From Flavobacterium pectinovorum (GTDB lineage Bacteria; Bacteroidota; Bacteroidia; Flavobacteriales; Flavobacteriaceae), in assembly GCF_006438875.1 (NCBI RefSeq), contig NZ_RCZH01000001.1, forward strand, positions 243,895 to 304,301: 60,407 bases of DNA, read 5' to 3'. The position numbers and the translations under genes are program-made. Of the stretch, positions 7,032-16,436 are shown piece by piece (positions within the stretch are counted from its first letter, which is position 1; each line of letters opens with the position of its first letter). The notes under the pieces are model-generated. The model was not told where the DNA came from, did not search any database, and worked only from the letters and a program-made list of their open reading frames with translations.

Positions 7032-9644
7032 ATGAAGCATATAATTTCCGCATGCTTTTTTTTATTCGGTTTGAGTGCATTCTCCCAAAACGTAACAGTA
7101 ACGGTAGATAAAACGGTAACCTTAAAAGAATTCTTTAAGCAAATTGAAAATCAAAGCGATTTTAAATTTGCCTTTACGGATCAAATTAATACAAGTCAGA
7201 AGTATTTTACCCATCAAAAGACTTATAAGAATATTGAAATAAAAGAACTTGTTAACGAACTAAATAAGACAGCATTAGTTCAGTTTTCGATTGTTGGCAA
7301 TAATATTTTTGTAAAACAAAAAGTTACTAAAACACCTAAAAAAAAAAACAAGCTGACAGGTCAGGTTTTTGACGATAGTAATGAGCCAATTATAGGAGCA
7401 AATGTTTATGTAAAAGAACTGGAAACAGGTGCTACGACAGATAAAAACGGAATGTTTTCTATAGATCTGGACAAAGGAACTTATACCGTTGCGATTAGTT
7501 ATATTGGCTTAAAGAATAAAGAAACACAAATTAAGGTATCTGACGACGCAAGGATAAATTTCACAATGGATTCTGACAGTCAGGAACTTGAACAGGTAAT
7601 TATAACCACAAGCAAAGCTGTTGATGTAAGAAATACTCAAATGAGTGTTAGCAAACTTTCAATGGCAGAGATTAAAAGATTACCAACTGCTATGGGCGAA
7701 CCGGATCCTTTAAAATCATTATTGACTTTACCCGGAGTTACAAATGCGGGCGAAGCTTCATCTGGTTTTAATGTTCGTGGTGGTGCTGCCGATCAGAATT
7801 TGATTCTTTTGGATGGAGCTCCCGTTTATGGTGACTCACATATGTTTGGGTTTTTCTCTATTTTTAATGCAGATATCGTTAACGGATTAGATTTATATAA
7901 GGGAGGAATTCCATCTAAATTTGGAGGACGCGTTTCTTCAGTTCTGGATGTAAGCCAACAAACAGGAGATCTTAATGATTATAAAGTAAACGGAGGTATT
8001 GGTCTTATTTCGAGCCGACTTTTAGTGCAGGGGCCTCTAAAAAAAGATGTTGGTTCCTTTATTATTGCAGGACGTGCTTCTTATGCGCATTTATTTTTAA
8101 AACTAACTGATATCAAGAGTTCTGTCATGTTTTATGATATTAATGCTAAGTTTAATTATCGTTTGGGGGCAAATAATACTATTTCTTTTTCCGGCTATAT
8201 GGGAAATGATTTATTTGATATCAATAATTTTTTTGCCAGTACATACGGCAATACTATGGGAATTTTTAACTGGAAACATAAATTTTCGGATAAGTTAAAT
8301 ACGAATCTTTCTGTTTTTTACAGTGATTACAAATTTAATCTGCAAATACCTTTTCAAAAATTTGAATGGGATAGTAAAATTACCAACTACGGACTTAAAT
8401 ATAACTGGAATCATACGATCTCAGATAATTTTAAACTTAACTATGGTATTGATGGTCTGTATTATGATTTTAACCCGGGATCTGTAAAGCCGTATGGTGT
8501 TGATTCGCAGTATAATTATAATCAATTAGATAAAAAATACGCTTTAGAAACCTCTGCATATTTTGATGTAGAACATCAGGTTACAGAAAAACTGAATCTC
8601 CGTTATGGACTTCGTTATAGTATGTTTTATCGTTTAGGAGGTGAGGAAATAAGTACTTACGAAAACGGACAAGCAGTAGTATATAATCCTTTTTATCATA
8701 TTTATGAAGAAGGAACACCAACCGGGAGTATATCTTATAAAAGCGGAGAAACGATTAGTAAATTTGATAATCTCGAACCACGTGCTGCGTTGTCATACGC
8801 TTTTAATGACGATAATTCTGTAAAGGCAAGTTACAACAGAATGGCACAATACATCCATATGTTATCTAACACGCGTGCTCCGTTACCTATGACAATCTGG
8901 ACACCAAGCGGACCTTTTACAAAACCACAATTGTTGGATCAATATGCAGTTGGATACTTCAAAAATTTTAAGGAACGTGAATATTCTTTTGAAGGAGAAT
9001 TATTTTATAAGAAAATTAAAAACCGTATCGATTATATTGATGGTGCAAATTTGTTAGGCAATAATAATATTGAACAGGATATCCTGAATGGAAAAGCCAG
9101 ATCATACGGTATGGAGTTATTATTCAGAAAAAATACCGGACGTTTTACAGGATGGGTTTCGTATACTTTGTCTAAGGCCGAACAAAAAACGCCGGGCAGA
9201 ACACCCGAAGAGCCAGGTATTGCCAATGGAGAATGGTATTTATCAGGATATGATAAATTACATAATTTGAATATTACTGCAAATTATGAATTTAATCCTA
9301 AATGGTCCTTTAATGCTAATTTCACCTTACAATCAGGTCAGCCGGTAACATATCCAAATGGTTATTATGAATTTGGAGGAAAAAATGTACCTAATTATAC
9401 ATTGAGAAATGCAAACAGACTTCCTGCATATCATCACTTAGATATTGGTGCAACTTACACACCTAGACCAGATAAAAAGAAAGGATGGCAAAGCTATTGG
9501 GTATTTAGTATTTATAATCTTTATAACAGGGAAAATGCTGCATCGATCACGTTTTCACAAAATGATACTACAGGAGCGAATGAGTCCAGACAACTATCTA
9601 TTTACGGATTAGTACCTGGTGTTTCTTATAATTTTAAATTTTAA
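7032..9644 (+). CDS. TonB-dependent receptor with STN signalling domain (FecA-like)
   Basis: This outer-membrane receptor has 870 residues. A signal peptide (1-18, ending AFSQ) is followed by an STN domain (about 20-95) that contacts FecR, a carboxypeptidase-regulatory-like beta-sandwich (about 107-185, LTGQVFDDSNEPIIGANVYV), a plug (about 205-310, with SSGFNVRGGAADQNLILLDG) and a beta-barrel ending in PGVSYNFKF with a terminal aromatic residue. It is smaller than SusC proteins and has no SusD partner, so it resembles metal-chelate or small-molecule receptors. It overlaps the next gene by one base (TAATG). The substrate cannot be read from the sequence. Confidence 0.9.
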   Translation: MKHIISACFFLFGLSAFSQNVTVTVDKTVTLKEFFKQIENQSDFKFAFTDQINTSQKYFTHQKTYKNIEIKELVNELNKTALVQFSIVGNNIFVKQKVTKTPKKKNKLTGQVFDDSNEPIIGANVYVKELETGATTDKNGMFSIDLDKGTYTVAISYIGLKNKETQIKVSDDARINFTMDSDSQELEQVIITTSKAVDVRNTQMSVSKLSMAEIKRLPTAMGEPDPLKSLLTLPGVTNAGEASSGFNVRGGAADQNLILLDGAPVYGDSHMFGFFSIFNADIVNGLDLYKGGIPSKFGGRVSSVLDVSQQTGDLNDYKVNGGIGLISSRLLVQGPLKKDVGSFIIAGRASYAHLFLKLTDIKSSVMFYDINAKFNYRLGANNTISFSGYMGNDLFDINNFFASTYGNTMGIFNWKHKFSDKLNTNLSVFYSDYKFNLQIPFQKFEWDSKITNYGLKYNWNHTISDNFKLNYGIDGLYYDFNPGSVKPYGVDSQYNYNQLDKKYALETSAYFDVEHQVTEKLNLRYGLRYSMFYRLGGEEISTYENGQAVVYNPFYHIYEEGTPTGSISYKSGETISKFDNLEPRAALSYAFNDDNSVKASYNRMAQYIHMLSNTRAPLPMTIWTPSGPFTKPQLLDQYAVGYFKNFKEREYSFEGELFYKKIKNRIDYIDGANLLGNNNIEQDILNGKARSYGMELLFRKNTGRFTGWVSYTLSKAEQKTPGRTPEEPGIANGEWYLSGYDKLHNLNITANYEFNPKWSFNANFTLQSGQPVTYPNGYYEFGGKNVPNYTLRNANRLPAYHHLDIGATYTPRPDKKKGWQSYWVFSIYNLYNRENAASITFSQNDTTGANESRQLSIYGLVPGVSYNFKF

Positions 9645-10489
9645 TGGATATGCTAAGATTAAAAAAATACAATTTAAAAAATAAAACGATTACTTTATTT
9701 AGTCTCTTTTTTGTTTTACTTTTTTTATCCTGCGACAAAGTTGTTGAACTGGATTTAGAAACAGGAGATCCAAAAATAGTGATCGATGCTGAGATAATTT
9801 GGGAAAAAGGAACAAGCGGTAATGAACAAACAATAAAAATAACCAGAATGGCTCCTTATTATAGTGCCAATGTACCAAAGGTTTCAGGAGCACATGTAAG
9901 GGTCGAAAATAGTGAGGGAACTGTTTTTACATTCAATGAATCTGTACCGGGGTTATATGTTTGTACTAATTTTGTTCCTGCAATTAATATGGAATATAAA
10001 TTATTTGTAGACGTTGACGGACAAACTTTAACAGCTACTGAAAAATTAATTCCCGTACCGCCAGTTGATAAGGTAGATCAGGAATTTATGGCCGATATCA
10101 GTGGGCCAGATCTTATTGTGGTAACATTTTATTATAAAGATCCAGCTGATCAGACCAATTATTATTTAACAGATTATAAAACTGATCTACTGCCTTATCC
10201 GGAATATACCTCAACCAGTGATGAATTTATTAATGGGAACGAAATAAATGAAAAATTTACTGATACAGATTTAAAGCCGGGAAAAGTTCTTGATATAACG
10301 CATCGTGGTATTTCTAAAAACTTTTATAATTATATGAATTTAATTTTGGAAGTAACAAATTCGAACCCTTTTGCTGCAGCACCAGGCAATATCAGAGGTA
10401 ATATTATCAATACAACTGATGCTAATAATTTTGCTTTAGGCTATTTCAGGGTTTGCGAGGCAAATCATTTTACCTATACAGTAAAATAA
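9644..10489 (+). CDS. DUF4249-type lipoprotein
   Basis: The 281-residue protein has a long N-terminal signal segment ending in a lipobox, LFLSC, with Cys30. After the cysteine comes DKVVELDLETGDPKIVIDAE, the usual opening of DUF4249 proteins, which are outer-membrane-associated lipoproteins found next to TonB receptors in Bacteroidota. Its start codon overlaps the stop of the receptor gene, which means translational coupling and a likely physical partnership. It probably acts as an extracellular or periplasmic accessory to the receptor. The biochemical role of the family is not established. Confidence 0.8.
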   Translation: MDMLRLKKYNLKNKTITLFSLFFVLLFLSCDKVVELDLETGDPKIVIDAEIIWEKGTSGNEQTIKITRMAPYYSANVPKVSGAHVRVENSEGTVFTFNESVPGLYVCTNFVPAINMEYKLFVDVDGQTLTATEKLIPVPPVDKVDQEFMADISGPDLIVVTFYYKDPADQTNYYLTDYKTDLLPYPEYTSTSDEFINGNEINEKFTDTDLKPGKVLDITHRGISKNFYNYMNLILEVTNSNPFAAAPGNIRGNIINTTDANNFALGYFRVCEANHFTYTVK

Positions 10490-10515
10490 AAAATTATTGG
10501 ACGTTGATTTGTAAT

Positions 10516-10557
10516 TGCATCTGGCATATAAATATTTATGTCAGATGTTTTTTTTTA
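10516..10557 (+). terminator. Rho-independent terminator after the first sigma/FecR operon
   Basis: CATCTG at 10518-10523 pairs with CAGATG at 10542-10547, with further AT pairing inside (CATA...TATG). A run of nine T follows. This ends the ECF-sigma operon. Confidence 0.8.
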
Positions 10558-10587
10558 TTTGGATGCTTATAAATGCAATAAATTTCA

Positions 10588-11616
10588 TCATAGTGGATTG
10601 TTTGTAAACTCTATTTTGTTCAAATCAATAGTGTCAGCTTGCTGTGTGCTATCTTCGTACGATATTTCTATTTCATTTTCAGATACAAACTCTATTTTCT
10701 TATCACATCCTATATCGCAGGATTCTACAGTAATTGGGAAATATAATTTTTTATTCTTGTCATATCCAATAACATTATTGCGAAAATAGGTAACAATCTT
10801 GTAATCGGCATTTTCGATGAATTGATCTTTATCATAATCTCCATTAAACTTAAAAAGATCTTCAGAATAATAAGTGCTTTTAATAATAGCAGGATATAAA
10901 GTTTTACTACCTTCGGGATCATTGTCTAAATGCCATTTTTGTTCAAAGTTCCTGTAATAATTAATGTCTTTATCTAGCCCTGACGGATTGTAAATCCATT
11001 TGCTTTTATTAGCAAACTCATATAATTCTTCCTTAATTGTAACGTTAGAATCCAAACTTTTATCTTCTATGAATTTGCCATCAACAAAATTTCCAGATCT
11101 TAAAGTAGATTCTCCTTCATATTTTAAGATATAAAATTTTAAAGTCTTGAGATTTAACATAAAAAAGCTCAAGTATAAGCCAAGATCTCCATTACCAAGA
11201 GGAGATTCCATTGTCGCAAATAGAAAATAATCCTTTTTTCTTAAAAAGTGTTTTCGGTCAATATTCACATGATTATAGTCACTTACAAGCAAGGTATCCT
11301 TTTGAATTAGTAACTCATTTCCTTTATCTTTTTTATATTTCGAAACAATAAGTATATTTTTTTCACCAGCTAGCCAAAAATCATCATTATCACTGGCTTC
11401 ACTGCCAGATATTTTAATTATTTCAGTATTGTCCTCATTGTTAAAGCTGAATAAAGTAGCAGTTCTGACACTCATTTCAGTACTATCTTTTTCCGTATTT
11501 GAGATGCTGTCTGTTTTTTTTATATCATCAGATGTTTTCTGATTATTTTTACAGGAAGAAAGTATGATGAAAGGTAAAATCACTATAATCAGTATCTTAT
11601 TTTTAGTCTTTTTCAA
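10588..11616 (-). CDS. Uncharacterised lipoprotein, 342 aa
   Basis: The protein starts with a lipoprotein signal (MKKTKNKILI, hydrophobic stretch, LSSC with Cys22) and a low-complexity linker rich in Lys, Asp and Ser. The rest is a soluble domain with alternating strands and charged loops. I do not recognise the family. A segment near the end (SCDIGCDKKIEF) has two cysteines that could form a disulfide or bind metal. It faces the preceding operon tail-to-tail across the terminator at 10516 and opens an island of unknown secreted proteins reaching to 17.3 kb. Export to the periplasm or outer membrane is the only safe statement. Confidence 0.7.
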   Translation of the reverse strand: MKKTKNKILIIVILPFIILSSCKNNQKTSDDIKKTDSISNTEKDSTEMSVRTATLFSFNNEDNTEIIKISGSEASDNDDFWLAGEKNILIVSKYKKDKGNELLIQKDTLLVSDYNHVNIDRKHFLRKKDYFLFATMESPLGNGDLGLYLSFFMLNLKTLKFYILKYEGESTLRSGNFVDGKFIEDKSLDSNVTIKEELYEFANKSKWIYNPSGLDKDINYYRNFEQKWHLDNDPEGSKTLYPAIIKSTYYSEDLFKFNGDYDKDQFIENADYKIVTYFRNNVIGYDKNKKLYFPITVESCDIGCDKKIEFVSENEIEISYEDSTQQADTIDLNKIEFTNNPL

Positions 11617-11810
11617 TTAATTTCTATTTTTAGGTTATTGGAAAAATCAAATTTACAATTGATAATTAGTACTTTAATTATTTCTGAGAAGGTAATTTTT
11701 TTCTGCACAAAATAATTATTTTTAAATCTAAGTTATATATAAAAGAAGAAAAAAAATATATTATTTTCGTACATATAAGAAAACAAAAGAATCAATCAAC
11801 TAAGATATAA

Positions 11811-12434
11811 ATGAGAAAAATTAGCATAATTCTTTTTTTAATATTTCTTTCTTTATGTGCGTGTAAAGAAGAAAAAAAGGAAACCAAAGAAATAATACCA
11901 ACCGCAACTAAAGATAAAATTCAATCATCCAGCAGCGATATATTAGGCGGTTTTTTTGGAGAATATGAATATAAAAACACTGATAATCCCAACGAAAGTC
12001 TTTTGTTGGTTTTGAATAAAGTAGATACTAAAAGTATTTCTGATTTTGAAGGATATTCATGGGAAGAGAAAAATGAAAAAGGAGAAGTTGTTGAGAAAAC
12101 CTTAACTGGATTATTTTATGGTAATACAGATTTATTTGATGAAGTGAGAGAAGGCTATACACCAGGTTTTTTTGTGGCGAATATTCAAGTCGAACCATTT
12201 GGAGAAAATTCATTGAAAGTGAATATAAAAGCAGATTCGTCGGATATTTTAGAAAATCCCGTTCAGCCACCGATAAAATCAACTAAAGAAGCTTTGGAAA
12301 AAGGAAATAAAAAATGGGAAATAAAAGAAATAAATAGTAATAGAGAGTTGATTTTTAAAATAAAAAATTCCAAAGAACTAATCTTGAAATCTGATTTAGA
12401 TTTAGCGGAGAAAACATTTAAAAAGATAAAATAG
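11811..12434 (+). CDS. Uncharacterised lipoprotein, 207 aa
   Basis: An N-terminal lipoprotein signal peptide ends in LCAC with Cys18, followed by a Lys/Glu-rich linker and the motif DILGGFFGEYEY. The rest looks like a small beta-rich domain. I recognise no family. It is transcribed divergently from the lipoprotein at 10588-11616, and the 12503 gene follows 68 bp after it on the same strand, so the two could be co-transcribed. The composition is very rich in Lys, Glu and Ile like its neighbours. Confidence 0.7.
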   Translation: MRKISIILFLIFLSLCACKEEKKETKEIIPTATKDKIQSSSSDILGGFFGEYEYKNTDNPNESLLLVLNKVDTKSISDFEGYSWEEKNEKGEVVEKTLTGLFYGNTDLFDEVREGYTPGFFVANIQVEPFGENSLKVNIKADSSDILENPVQPPIKSTKEALEKGNKKWEIKEINSNRELIFKIKNSKELILKSDLDLAEKTFKKIK

Positions 12435-12502
12435 CGCCCGATCATAATCACAATAAGCAAATAAAAGTTATTCTATAAACTAATTTTTTAATATTCGAAT
12501 TT

Positions 12503-12949
12503 ATGTGTCAGACCGGAAAAGAAATTAAGCTTTGTACTTGCTTTCCAGCGACTATGAATAAGGTTGTACATCATAAAAATTCCAGAAAATCCAAGAATAA
12601 AAGACTTAACGATTTTACCTGGACATTGGATAGATGTTTAGGATTTAGTAATACTACAATGGACGGAATGGGATATATGCCAGAAAAAGCTTTATCAGAA
12701 GATTTGACAAACGAAAGAATGCTTGTTGATCTTAACAGTAAAAATTGTTTTGATTTTGATTATGAACCTCAGGAAGGAGATAATCTTAGCATTTATACTC
12801 CAAAAAATCATATTAGAAAACACTTATCTTTCATCTTTGAAAACGGAGAATGGATAGCTGATTCTTATCTGCCATTCATGTATAAGTTGGAAAAAATAAA
12901 TTATGGTAAAGTAACTTTTCAAGATAAAACGGAAGATAAAAACGATTAG
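12503..12949 (+). CDS. Unknown protein with MCxTGKEIKLCTC start, paralogue 1
   Basis: This 148-residue protein has no signal peptide. Its first 13 residues read MCQTGKEIKLCTC, with cysteines at 2, 11 and 13 that could bind metal. The body contains LSEDLTNERML and FDFDYEPQEGDNL, and the end reads INYGKVTFQDKTEDKND. The gene at 15125-15568 shares all of these features, and even the DNA of the first 13 codons is almost identical, so the two are recent paralogues. They flank a lipoprotein/sirtuin region. No family is recognised. The gene at 12957 comes in from the opposite strand only 7 bp later. Confidence 0.7.
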   Translation: MCQTGKEIKLCTCFPATMNKVVHHKNSRKSKNKRLNDFTWTLDRCLGFSNTTMDGMGYMPEKALSEDLTNERMLVDLNSKNCFDFDYEPQEGDNLSIYTPKNHIRKHLSFIFENGEWIADSYLPFMYKLEKINYGKVTFQDKTEDKND

Positions 12950-12956
12950 TTATCAG

Positions 12957-13655
12957 TTACATTATTTCAAAATAAGTACTTATAGATTGTTGATCGCCAT
13001 TTCTTTGAAGCAATTCCATTTCTACATGATTTGAGTTGTATTGCTGTCCTCTGTAAATCCATCTGAAAATATTGGGATAAAGGTTTTCATCGACAATATT
13101 TCTTTGATTTATAATTTTTCCTTCCTCTAAATCATATATAAAACAGAGATTAGAAAAAGCCTGAATAATTTGAATTTGTTTCGAATTAATGAAATACGCC
13201 CATTCGATGTTAATATCCTCATTAAATTTGATTCTTTTCTTTTCTAAAGTTGCTAAATCCGTTACCACTAAACTTCTTTTATTAATTAATAAATGAAAAT
13301 CAGAATAAAAAAAACTGCCAACCAAAGAATCCTTAACCATAGTTCTGTCAACTCTGTGATAGGTATCTAAGTTTGTTTTGCTGTAATTTGAAGGGTTAAT
13401 TAAAAAAGAACCATGACTCGCAATGAACCCAAAATTTTTAGTTGGATGTTCAATTTCGATTTTTTCATCACTAGAACATTGAATTTCCTTTTCTCCAAAA
13501 AGCTCCTTTGTTCTGTCAAATTCATCAATTAAAACAGCATGATAAACGATCATTTGCCCAGCACTTCGTTCTTCCCAACCACGGAACTTTAGCTGTATTC
13601 GGTTGTTTGTATTTTTAATCGAACTTAGGCTTTCAATTTTTTTTAGTTGTATCAT
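12957..13655 (-). CDS. Uncharacterised 232-aa protein
   Basis: The protein has no signal peptide or membrane segment. It is rich in beta strands and aromatic residues and contains repeating short strand patterns (SFFYSDFHLLINKRSLVVTD, SNLCFIYDLEEGKIINQRNI) that might be blades of a small beta-propeller. I do not recognise the family. It converges with the gene at 12503, leaving 7 bp between stops. A cytoplasmic location is likely. The neighbourhood of single unknown genes with paralogues is reminiscent of immunity-gene islands, but nothing here proves that. Confidence 0.6.
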   Translation of the reverse strand: MIQLKKIESLSSIKNTNNRIQLKFRGWEERSAGQMIVYHAVLIDEFDRTKELFGEKEIQCSSDEKIEIEHPTKNFGFIASHGSFLINPSNYSKTNLDTYHRVDRTMVKDSLVGSFFYSDFHLLINKRSLVVTDLATLEKKRIKFNEDINIEWAYFINSKQIQIIQAFSNLCFIYDLEEGKIINQRNIVDENLYPNIFRWIYRGQQYNSNHVEMELLQRNGDQQSISTYFEIM

Positions 13656-13923
13656 ATTGTAATAGCAGATTCGATTTTGTTATTATAAAATTTATTGCTG
13701 AAGATTGAAAATTCACTTCGATTTAAAAGATAAAACTACATTTTTTTTAGACCAAATAGTAAAATTGTCTTGTATTTAAATGATTTTCATTGCAAATTAC
13801 TTTTTCGTTGAATTGTTTGCAAGAGTTTAAGTTACTAAATAAGTATAGTCACTAAAGGGACGAAAGACTTCTAAAATCAAAAATAGGTAACAAAAAACGG
13901 ATGATATGTTGTCAACAACAATC

Positions 13924-14110
13924 TGTTCCATCGGAACATCTCATTGGTAAAAAAATGTATCGTGAGAAATATCGTCCCGTGGGGACGTTTGAAAAATTAA
14001 GTATGTAATTTATATATGTTTTTGCCATTACTATCTATAAATCAAACGTTCCTACGGAACGTAAAAAAAACTTCTTATTTTGGTTACCGATGAGATGTTC
14101 CGATGGAACA
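13924..14110. repeat. Family P palindromic repeat, inverted copy
   Basis: The copy is bounded by TGTTCCATCGGAACA (13924-13938) and TGTTCCGATGGAACA (14096-14110), the same ends as 1581-1772. Internally it is the reverse complement of that element: GACGTTTGA comes before TCAAACGTTCC. The boundary block TTAATGACATTA occurs just outside at about 14208-14219. It occupies most of the gap before the sirtuin gene. A 60-codon frame inside it is not a gene. Confidence 0.7.
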
Positions 14111-14273
14111 AAAACAAATAGGTGTCTTAATAATGAAAATAAAACGGACTTGTTTTCTAATAATCCAAATAACCAAACAATTTGTTCCATTGGATTTTCC
14201 CTTAAACTTAATGACATTAGTTATTTTCATGTCAATAATAAAGTAATTTAGAAAAATTGTATAGATTTAGAGT

Positions 14274-15104
14274 ATGAAAGAACAGCTTAGCGAAATAATA
14301 AAACAAGTTTATACTAAGAAAAACAGAAATCTATTTACGTTTTTGACCGGAGCAGGAATTTCTGCTGATAGTGGCATTCCAACTTACAGAGGTTCAGACG
14401 GAATTTGGGTTAAAGGAACAAAATTTCATAAACCGGAAGAATTTGGAACTTTCAAATATTTTAAAGAAAATCCGGAGGAAGTCTGGCAATATTCCCTTTT
14501 TAGAAAAAAGATGTTTGAAACTGCTCAGCCAAATGAAAGTCATCTTGAAATTTTAAAAATTGAAAATCTTTTACAAGACAGGTTTCAACTCATAACTCAA
14601 AATATAGACAATTTGCACAGACGTGCCGGCACAGAAAGAATCTATGAAATACACGGAAAATCCAGAGAAATAAAATGTTCAAATGGCTGTAAAGGAATTG
14701 AAGATCTTCCTGCTGAAATTGATGGCAAAGACATAAACGAAGATTTGACGGAGAAAGATATTGAATTACTAAAATGCAAAGAATGTGGCGATTGGATGCG
14801 CCCAAATATTTTATGGTTTGACGAATGTTACGACGAAAAAACAAACAAAAGATTCAGTTCTTTAAAAATAGCTAAAAACTCGGGGATTTTATTTATTGTT
14901 GGGACATCCGGAGCGACAAATCTGCCAATGGCAATTGCAGAAACAACATTGAAATACGGCGGAACAATAGTGGACATAAACACCGAAGACAATTTGTTTA
15001 CCGAACTTATTAAAGACAAGAAAAACAAAATTATTATTCGCAAAACTTCAACTGAAACCCTAAAAACAATACGAGAAATATTAGAAAATATCGCAGAAGA
15101 ATAA
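14274..15104 (+). CDS. Sir2-family NAD-dependent protein deacylase
   Basis: The sirtuin has 276 residues. The NAD-binding GAGIS motif is at 26-30 with ADSGIPTYRG following, TQNIDNLHRRAG is at about 108-119 and the catalytic His127 lies in EIHG. A zinc ribbon is formed by Cys135, Cys139, Cys168 and Cys171. Late NAD contacts are at GTSGATNLP. All catalytic and metal residues are present, so it should be active in removing acyl groups from lysines. Tyr73 is followed by Arg77 rather than the YxxR of desuccinylases. It sits alone between a repeat and the second MCxTGK paralogue, on the same strand and 20 bp upstream of it. Some bacterial Sir2 proteins act in phage defence, but this one looks like a stand-alone deacetylase. 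Confidence 0.9.
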   Translation: MKEQLSEIIKQVYTKKNRNLFTFLTGAGISADSGIPTYRGSDGIWVKGTKFHKPEEFGTFKYFKENPEEVWQYSLFRKKMFETAQPNESHLEILKIENLLQDRFQLITQNIDNLHRRAGTERIYEIHGKSREIKCSNGCKGIEDLPAEIDGKDINEDLTEKDIELLKCKECGDWMRPNILWFDECYDEKTNKRFSSLKIAKNSGILFIVGTSGATNLPMAIAETTLKYGGTIVDINTEDNLFTELIKDKKNKIIIRKTSTETLKTIREILENIAEE

Positions 15105-15124
15105 TTTAGTTTAATAATGAATTT

Positions 15125-15568
15125 ATGTGCGAAACCGGAAAAGAAATTAAGCTTTGTACTTGCGTTCCAAATGGTATAGATAAAATTGTACACAACAAAA
15201 AATCCCGAAGATTTAAGCATTTACGAAAAGAATATACCTGGACATTAGAGAAATACATTGGCGGTACTGATTTTACAATGGATGGAATGATAATTTTCCC
15301 TAACGATTCTTTATCAGAAGATTTGACAAATGAAAGTATGCTGATAGTGCTTAACAACAGACATTCTTTTGATTTTAATTATGAACCAAAAGAAGGAGAT
15401 AATCTACAAGTTTTTGGTCCGCAAAGTGATTTCAGAAAGTTTTTATCTTTCATCTATAGAAACGAGAAATGGATAACAGATTATTATGATGGTTTCAAGG
15501 ATAAGACAGAAAAAATAAATTATGGTACAGTAACTATTGAAGATAAAACAGAAAACAAAAATGATTAA
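15125..15568 (+). CDS. Unknown protein with MCxTGKEIKLCTC start, paralogue 2
   Basis: The protein has 147 residues and is a paralogue of the one at 12503-12949. It shares the MCETGKEIKLCTC opening, LSEDLTNESML in the middle, FDFNYEPKEGDNL, and an INYGTVTIEDKTENKND end. It begins 20 bp after the sirtuin stop and overlaps the next lipoprotein gene by 8 bp, so it is probably translated together with both. Cysteines 2, 11 and 13 are conserved in both copies, while the cysteine later in copy 1 is not. The function is unknown. Confidence 0.7.
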   Translation: MCETGKEIKLCTCVPNGIDKIVHNKKSRRFKHLRKEYTWTLEKYIGGTDFTMDGMIIFPNDSLSEDLTNESMLIVLNNRHSFDFNYEPKEGDNLQVFGPQSDFRKFLSFIYRNEKWITDYYDGFKDKTEKINYGTVTIEDKTENKND

Positions 15569-16427
15569 AAAAATATCCTTTTTACTATTAACGCTTTTAG
15601 TAATAACAGCCTGTAAAAATCAAAAAGAAGAGCATAAATTTCTAATCAAAAAACAGGATAAAGACAACGATTCAATTTATCTTTTAGAAAAAGAAGAGAA
15701 TACTAAAGCTTTTAGTTTAGAAAGTCTCAAAGGCAAATGGGAACTTAAAAAGTCATCAAAATCAGGAGATTCTAAAACTTATAATTTTGAATTATTAGAC
15801 AGCGAATTTATTTTAAATGATGGCATTTGCGATGCTTCTTTTGAAATTGATACGATACATAATTTAGAATATCATGTCGAAGGACATTTTTACAATCATT
15901 CGCTAAAAGAGGAAATGAAAACCTTAGAAGATAAATTGTATGATTTGTTTGAAATTAATATAAACACATTTCAAGGCGTTATAACAATGAAATGTTCCCC
16001 TCCGTTTCATAAGATATATGTTTTTGGAGATGATCTAGTAGTTTGGTACTCCGGAAATTATTTTCATTTTACAAAAAAAAGTGAAAAACCAAAGGAACTT
16101 CTTTTCAAATGCAAAGAAAATGACAACGGCAAATCACGGTACGACGATGCTTTGAACAAAACATGTGTTTGTAATGAAAACACCTTTAATAATGCGTATA
16201 AAATATTTTATAAGGAATCACCGGATTATCTAAAAACTAGTTTGCTGGAAGAATTGCCACAGCAAAATCGCGAATGGAAAGCTAAAGATGCAGATGTTTC
16301 TTACAGGTGGATTTTGCAGGATACATTAAAAATTGATATGTATTTTCAAGGTGGCGAAAACTATTATGTTTTTTACAAAAACAATGATAATAAAATTGAG
16401 TACAAAGAATATTTATCACTGCCATAA
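15561..16427 (+). CDS. Uncharacterised lipoprotein, 288 aa
   Basis: The start at 15561 is chosen because it opens directly with a lipoprotein signal peptide, MIKKISFLLLTLLVITAC, with Cys18. An upstream in-frame ATG at 15537 would put eight extra residues before the signal and overlap the previous gene more deeply. The ATG overlaps the stop of the 15125 gene, indicating translational coupling. The mature part has a segment LKGKWELKKSSKSGDSKTYN that resembles lipocalin-like lipoproteins, and later a cysteine pair TCVC. I recognise no family. It converges with 16437-17279. Confidence 0.7.
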   Translation: MIKKISFLLLTLLVITACKNQKEEHKFLIKKQDKDNDSIYLLEKEENTKAFSLESLKGKWELKKSSKSGDSKTYNFELLDSEFILNDGICDASFEIDTIHNLEYHVEGHFYNHSLKEEMKTLEDKLYDLFEININTFQGVITMKCSPPFHKIYVFGDDLVVWYSGNYFHFTKKSEKPKELLFKCKENDNGKSRYDDALNKTCVCNENTFNNAYKIFYKESPDYLKTSLLEELPQQNREWKAKDADVSYRWILQDTLKIDMYFQGGENYYVFYKNNDNKIEYKEYLSLP

Positions 16428-16436
16428 CCTAGATTT

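Noticed and set aside
14274..15104. Sir2 gene as part of a Sir2-based phage defence pair
   Set aside because: The protein is a short stand-alone sirtuin with all deacylase residues. No Argonaute, HerA or other known partner is adjacent. It is kept only as a question in the findings.
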